64,000 nucleotides of DNA from Candidatus Paraprochloron terpiosi LD05 (GTDB lineage Bacteria; Cyanobacteriota; Cyanobacteriia; Cyanobacteriales; Prochloraceae): assembly GCA_018141785.1 (NCBI GenBank), contig CP073341.1:248001-312000 (forward strand), given 5' to 3'. Position numbers and translations under genes: made by a program. The notes below the pieces were generated by a model, which saw only the letters and a list, made by a program, of their open reading frames with translations, was not told the DNA's origin and ran no database searches. Of this stretch, positions 61,520 to 64,000 are shown piece after piece; the stretch's first letter is position 1; each line of letters begins with the position of its first letter.

Positions 61520-61897
61520 TTAATCACTATTATTGATTACTTCTCTCAAATCCTTATCAGGGGGTCGCCGTTTAAATTGTTCATGACTATATAACCATAG
61601 AGGTCGAATAGAAAACAGAGTTTTATTGACTAAATATATTAATCGAACTTGTCCAGAGTTGCCCTGTCCCACTTGGATTTTCAGTTTATGAAATGTCCAC
61701 CCGTCTGGTAATTTTGTCTTACTGGGTAAGGGTTCTTTGCGAGAGTCCTTTGGGTATGGGTTATGAGGGAGACTTTTTAGCACTCTGCCAATTTTTTCTG
61801 GAAAAGTTTTGTCATAAGCTTTGCTTTTGCCTAATTTCCTAAATGTTTTCTCAAAGCTTTCACTTTTCTTAAGCAAGAAGGGAATTGAGCCAGTCAT
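61520..61897 (-). CDS. RelE-like toxin paired with a Panacea antitoxin
   Basis: A 125-residue basic protein. FEKTFRKLGKSKAYDKTFPE and KIGRVLKSLPHNPYPKDSRK precede a beta-rich core (WTFHKLKIQVGQGNSGQVRL, then IYLVNKTLFSIRPLWLYSHE), the shape of a RelE/ParE-type ribonuclease or gyrase toxin. Its first ~9 codons overlap the end of the Panacea-domain gene. This fits known toxin-antitoxin modules in which a Panacea (DUF4065) protein is the antitoxin. The toxin fold assignment is moderate. Confidence 0.7.
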   Translation of the reverse strand: MTGSIPFLLKKSESFEKTFRKLGKSKAYDKTFPEKIGRVLKSLPHNPYPKDSRKEPLPSKTKLPDGWTFHKLKIQVGQGNSGQVRLIYLVNKTLFSIRPLWLYSHEQFKRRPPDKDLREVINNSD

Positions 61898-62462
61898 CCA
61901 CTTCTTCTTCTTTCACGTACATTTTAGAATTAGTTCGCTCCTTGAATGCTTCTTCTAGCATATGGGAGAGAATCTTTTCGTAGTCTGGATGATTCCGCTC
62001 AATTTCATCTAGTTTTTCTTTACCCAATAACTTCATATCCTCGAGTGAAATAGGTTTTGTGGACTTTGCATCGGAAGGAAGTCCTTTTCGAGCGTTCTTC
62101 CAGGGAAACTCTACATGAGTCATCCCACTTAAGCAGTAAGCATGATACTGCCCAAAATAATCCCAAACTTCCTCAAGCAGCTCTATTGTATCGGAATTAA
62201 TATCTGAAAAGGATGCTTTTTCTGGTATAGGGAGTGGTTTTCCCTCAAACTCTGAGTAAAAATGATAAGCAGGAGGACAAACAGGGCCATATTTCCATGC
62301 TTGTATCTCTTCGGGGAACAAAGGTTCGTCGAAAAGGGCAAGATGTAGGCTCTGTGCATAATAGAGAAGCTTCTGAACCTTCAGGTTGGTTATTTCATCG
62401 GAACGCTTATTTTCATATGCTCTGTATATAAAGTAATGAGCAGCATGTAAACAGTCAACCAT
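61869..62462 (-). CDS. Panacea-domain (DUF4065) protein, probable antitoxin
   Basis: A 197-residue protein. The signature of the SocA/GepA/Panacea family is clear: ITNLKVQKLLYYAQSLHLAL (~24-43), LFPEEIQAWKYGPVCPPAYH (~48-67), and WDYFGQYHAYCLSGMTHVEF near 100-119. Panacea domains neutralise diverse toxins in PanAT modules. The downstream RelE-like gene overlaps by 29 bp. The acidic C-terminal extension (KEEEVDDWLNSLLA) may help contact the toxin. Confidence 0.85.
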   Translation of the reverse strand: MVDCLHAAHYFIYRAYENKRSDEITNLKVQKLLYYAQSLHLALFDEPLFPEEIQAWKYGPVCPPAYHFYSEFEGKPLPIPEKASFSDINSDTIELLEEVWDYFGQYHAYCLSGMTHVEFPWKNARKGLPSDAKSTKPISLEDMKLLGKEKLDEIERNHPDYEKILSHMLEEAFKERTNSKMYVKEEEVDDWLNSLLA

Positions 62463-62548
62463 GGTACTCTCCTTTAAATCATTCTACTCTATCCTTTATG
62501 ATAGCACTTCTCTCTCAACTTGCTCTAGGATTTTTTAGCGTCAAAATC

Positions 62549-62587
62549 CTAGTAGAAAACGTCATTGACAATTTCCACCACTTTCCT
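62549..62587 (-). pseudogene. remnant of the 3' end of the coiled-coil nuclease-like gene
   Basis: In one minus-strand frame this reads RKVVEIVNDVFY then stop, matching GEVVEIVNDQNF at the end of the gene at 63353. The PEP-CTERM-like gene at 62562 runs through the same bases in another frame, which gives it an odd C-terminal tail. It is a footprint of a former tandem copy. Confidence 0.65.
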
Positions 62588-63275
62588 GGAGGAGAAGTTG
62601 ATATTTTGTACATCTTTTATTTCTGAAGTAATGGATACCGCCTAAGGATACTGCGAAAATAATTCCAGGTAGATGCCCAAATTCAAATGGGACTAATTCA
62701 AAAGCTACTTCCCCGGCAGTTATGTTTCTAGCACCACTGTCGGCACTATTGAAAGTACTATGAATATTTAGGTGAACATATCGAGTTTCAGTGGCTGTGA
62801 AAGAAAATGTTTCAACATTTTCTGAAGATGCATTAAAAGTGCCCAAGCTTGTTCTACCGTCGTTCTCAAAATTATCATCGTTATCAACGAATAACTCAAA
62901 TTCATTTATATCACTGCCAAAATTTGCACGCCACAATGCCAACCCTTGGATTAAGAACTCATCACCTAGGTCAAAAGTTAAGGGTGCTGGTAAGACCTGG
63001 CTAAGTACTACGTTACGAGTTGCCCATATACCAATCAAATTACTGGATCCAACAATATTACTTACCTCACTCCAAGGAGTTTCTCTGCTCGTATAACTTT
63101 GTGATAATCCACTTTGATTAATTAGGTTATTTACTTCTCCGTTTACTATGTCATCCTCTATATTTGTGGTAACTCTCTCAGGCTGTAGGATAGTACTGAC
63201 AGCATCAGCAGGGCCCCTACCGAGAGTGAGGAGTGCAGCAGTAATGCCCAGAGTGGCGGCTAGTGGTTTTTTCAT
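62562..63275 (-). CDS. secreted PEP-CTERM-like protein with discoidin-like domain, copy 2
   Basis: A 237-residue paralogue of the protein at 3196-3879. The signal peptide (MKKPLAATLGITAALLTLGR) and the C-terminal sorting region (VPFEFGHLPGIIFAVSLGG, then IHYFRNKR) are nearly identical, while residues ~40-110 differ strongly. The middle has the same F5/8-like landmarks (NLINQSGLSQSYTSRET, LALWRANFGSDINEFELF, TRYVHLNIHST). After the RNKR the frame runs on for ~17 residues into remnant DNA (QLLLQESGGNCQ), an extension that the other copy lacks. Confidence 0.82.
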   Translation of the reverse strand: MKKPLAATLGITAALLTLGRGPADAVSTILQPERVTTNIEDDIVNGEVNNLINQSGLSQSYTSRETPWSEVSNIVGSSNLIGIWATRNVVLSQVLPAPLTFDLGDEFLIQGLALWRANFGSDINEFELFVDNDDNFENDGRTSLGTFNASSENVETFSFTATETRYVHLNIHSTFNSADSGARNITAGEVAFELVPFEFGHLPGIIFAVSLGGIHYFRNKRCTKYQLLLQESGGNCQ

Positions 63276-63352
63276 GAGAAAGGAAGTCCTATAAGAACAT
63301 CCTAAGTCTAGTAGATGTTCGTTTCCTCATGCAACCCCAAAATCGGAAAAAT

Positions 63353-64000
63353 TTACCAAACTTTAGGTCGAAAATTTTGGTCATTGACAATTTCCACCAC
63401 CTCCCCTGACTGTTGGATAACGAATAACCCCTGACGGTAAGCGTAGCGATCTACTCCCTCATCAATCTCAATCCCCGCCACAGCAGCATTTAGTTTGACG
63501 TCACTATAACGGGGAAATGCTTCCTTAAAATGAGCCAACTTTTCTAAAAAATAGTCCACATCGGTTTTAGACAAACGAGGTTTAACCTCTATTGCGACGG
63601 CTACATCCCCATCAATACCTAGGATGTCAATTTCCATTTCTATACCTGCACGTTTCATTTCCAGCCGCCGGAGGGTTTGTGTTACCGTGATACCTCTTTC
63701 TTGAAATATCCGCACAGCAGCAGGTTCTACCAAGTTCTCCACAAACTGTCCCCAACGGCTTGTGAGAGCACTCACAGCTTTATTGGTGTTTGCTGCAATA
63801 GCTTCTGCTTTGGCAAGTCTTTTTTCTGCTTCTGCCGCGCGACGATCTGCTTCTGCTGCAAGTTCAGCGAAACGGCGATCTAATTCTGCTGCGCGACGCT
63901 TGCGATCCTCGGCAAGTTCTGCTGCGAGTTCCTCTGTACGACGTTTACTATCTTCGGCAAGTTTAGCTAAGTATCGATCTAGTTCTGCCCAGCGACGATC
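63353..64000 (-). CDS. coiled-coil, nuclease-like protein (DUF3782-type), 5' end beyond window
   Basis: The frame is open from the stop at 63353 to the window edge, although a GTG at 63773-63775 would allow a shorter protein. The visible N-terminal part is a heptad-rich coiled coil with repeated RRAAEL-type units (DRRAAEAEKRLAKAEA). The C-terminal domain has MEIDILGIDGDVAVAIEVKP near the start of the nuclease-like core, with an E-x-K-type motif (AIEVKP) of the PD-(D/E)XK fold. LAHFKEAFPRYSDVKLNAAV follows. Proteins of this type are common in cyanobacteria; the function is unknown. Confidence 0.72.
   Translation of the reverse strand, partial: DRRWAELDRYLAKLAEDSKRRTEELAAELAEDRKRRAAELDRRFAELAAEADRRAAEAEKRLAKAEAIAANTNKAVSALTSRWGQFVENLVEPAAVRIFQERGITVTQTLRRLEMKRAGIEMEIDILGIDGDVAVAIEVKPRLSKTDVDYFLEKLAHFKEAFPRYSDVKLNAAVAGIEIDEGVDRYAYRQGLFVIQQSGEVVEIVNDQNFRPKVW

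Overview
The window is cyanobacterial chromosome. It carries photosystem II genes (psbB, psbT), NDH-1 subunits (ndhF, ndhD), a magnesium-chelatase H homologue, an RbcR-type LysR regulator, corrin-ring enzymes (CobM, a CbiG-CobJ fusion), menD and an SPFH/prohibitin gene. HIP1 octamers (GCGATCGC, for example 1203, 8129, 13818) and many short dispersed repeats also point to cyanobacteria. Abundant Uma2/DUF4058 genes, xisHI, toxin-antitoxin modules and RT-less group II introns suggest a repeat-rich, possibly filamentous species. I cannot name the species.

Layout. 0-9 kb: murJ start (minus), a nucleotidyltransferase-like gene, an NDH-2-type dehydrogenase, Uma2, a PEP-CTERM-like secreted protein, an NnrU/Z-ISO-like membrane protein, a thioredoxin-like gene, then ndhF-ndhD. 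9-19 kb: an unknown secreted/membrane gene pair, a GH13 sugar phosphorylase, a VWA protein, the arsenate-detoxification pair GAPDH-ArsJ, a Ca2+/Na+ antiporter, cobM, a MOSC protein, tRNA-Arg(CCG). 20-28 kb: rbcR, a group II intron, xisI/xisH, furA-like, an XPB-like helicase, a WD40 lipoprotein, and two toxin-antitoxin modules whose toxins each carry one in-frame stop. 28-36 kb: a 1186-residue ChlH homologue, then a NACHT ATPase with tetrapeptide membrane repeats, a DUF5678/aspartyl-protease pair and an interrupted leucine-rich-repeat gene. 36-41 kb: the photosynthesis/translation cluster metK-rps1-nrdR-psbT-psbB on the minus strand, with metK frameshifted and nrdR truncated. 41-43.5 kb: an unknown membrane protein divergent from two tandem microproteins, plus unknown genes. 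43.7-50 kb: cbiG-cobJ, rnd, trpB and a broken SdrD-B/LamG surface protein. 50-64 kb: rsmE, a TPR gene split by a second group II intron, prohibitin, a small conserved gene, a B12-binding radical-SAM gene, Uma2, broken DUF4058, thrB, menD, a Panacea toxin-antitoxin pair, and a second PEP-CTERM-like paralogue beside a coiled-coil nuclease-like gene that runs off the window.

Two themes stand out. First, many otherwise well-preserved genes are broken by one lesion: in-frame stops in vapC, relE, an LRR gene, DUF4058 and the SdrD-B gene, and frameshifts in metK and the SdrD-B/LamG gene. Second, dispersed repeats have entered functional sequence: a GCAAAG-type repeat in the CbiG-CobJ linker, a TGGTAACTG-type repeat in menD, a repeat-like tail on Fur, and a 26-bp hairpin placed twice inside a group II intron. 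The best candidate for something undescribed is the membrane-protein/microprotein locus at 41.2-42.1 kb. No transposase, reverse transcriptase, CRISPR array or rRNA was seen.
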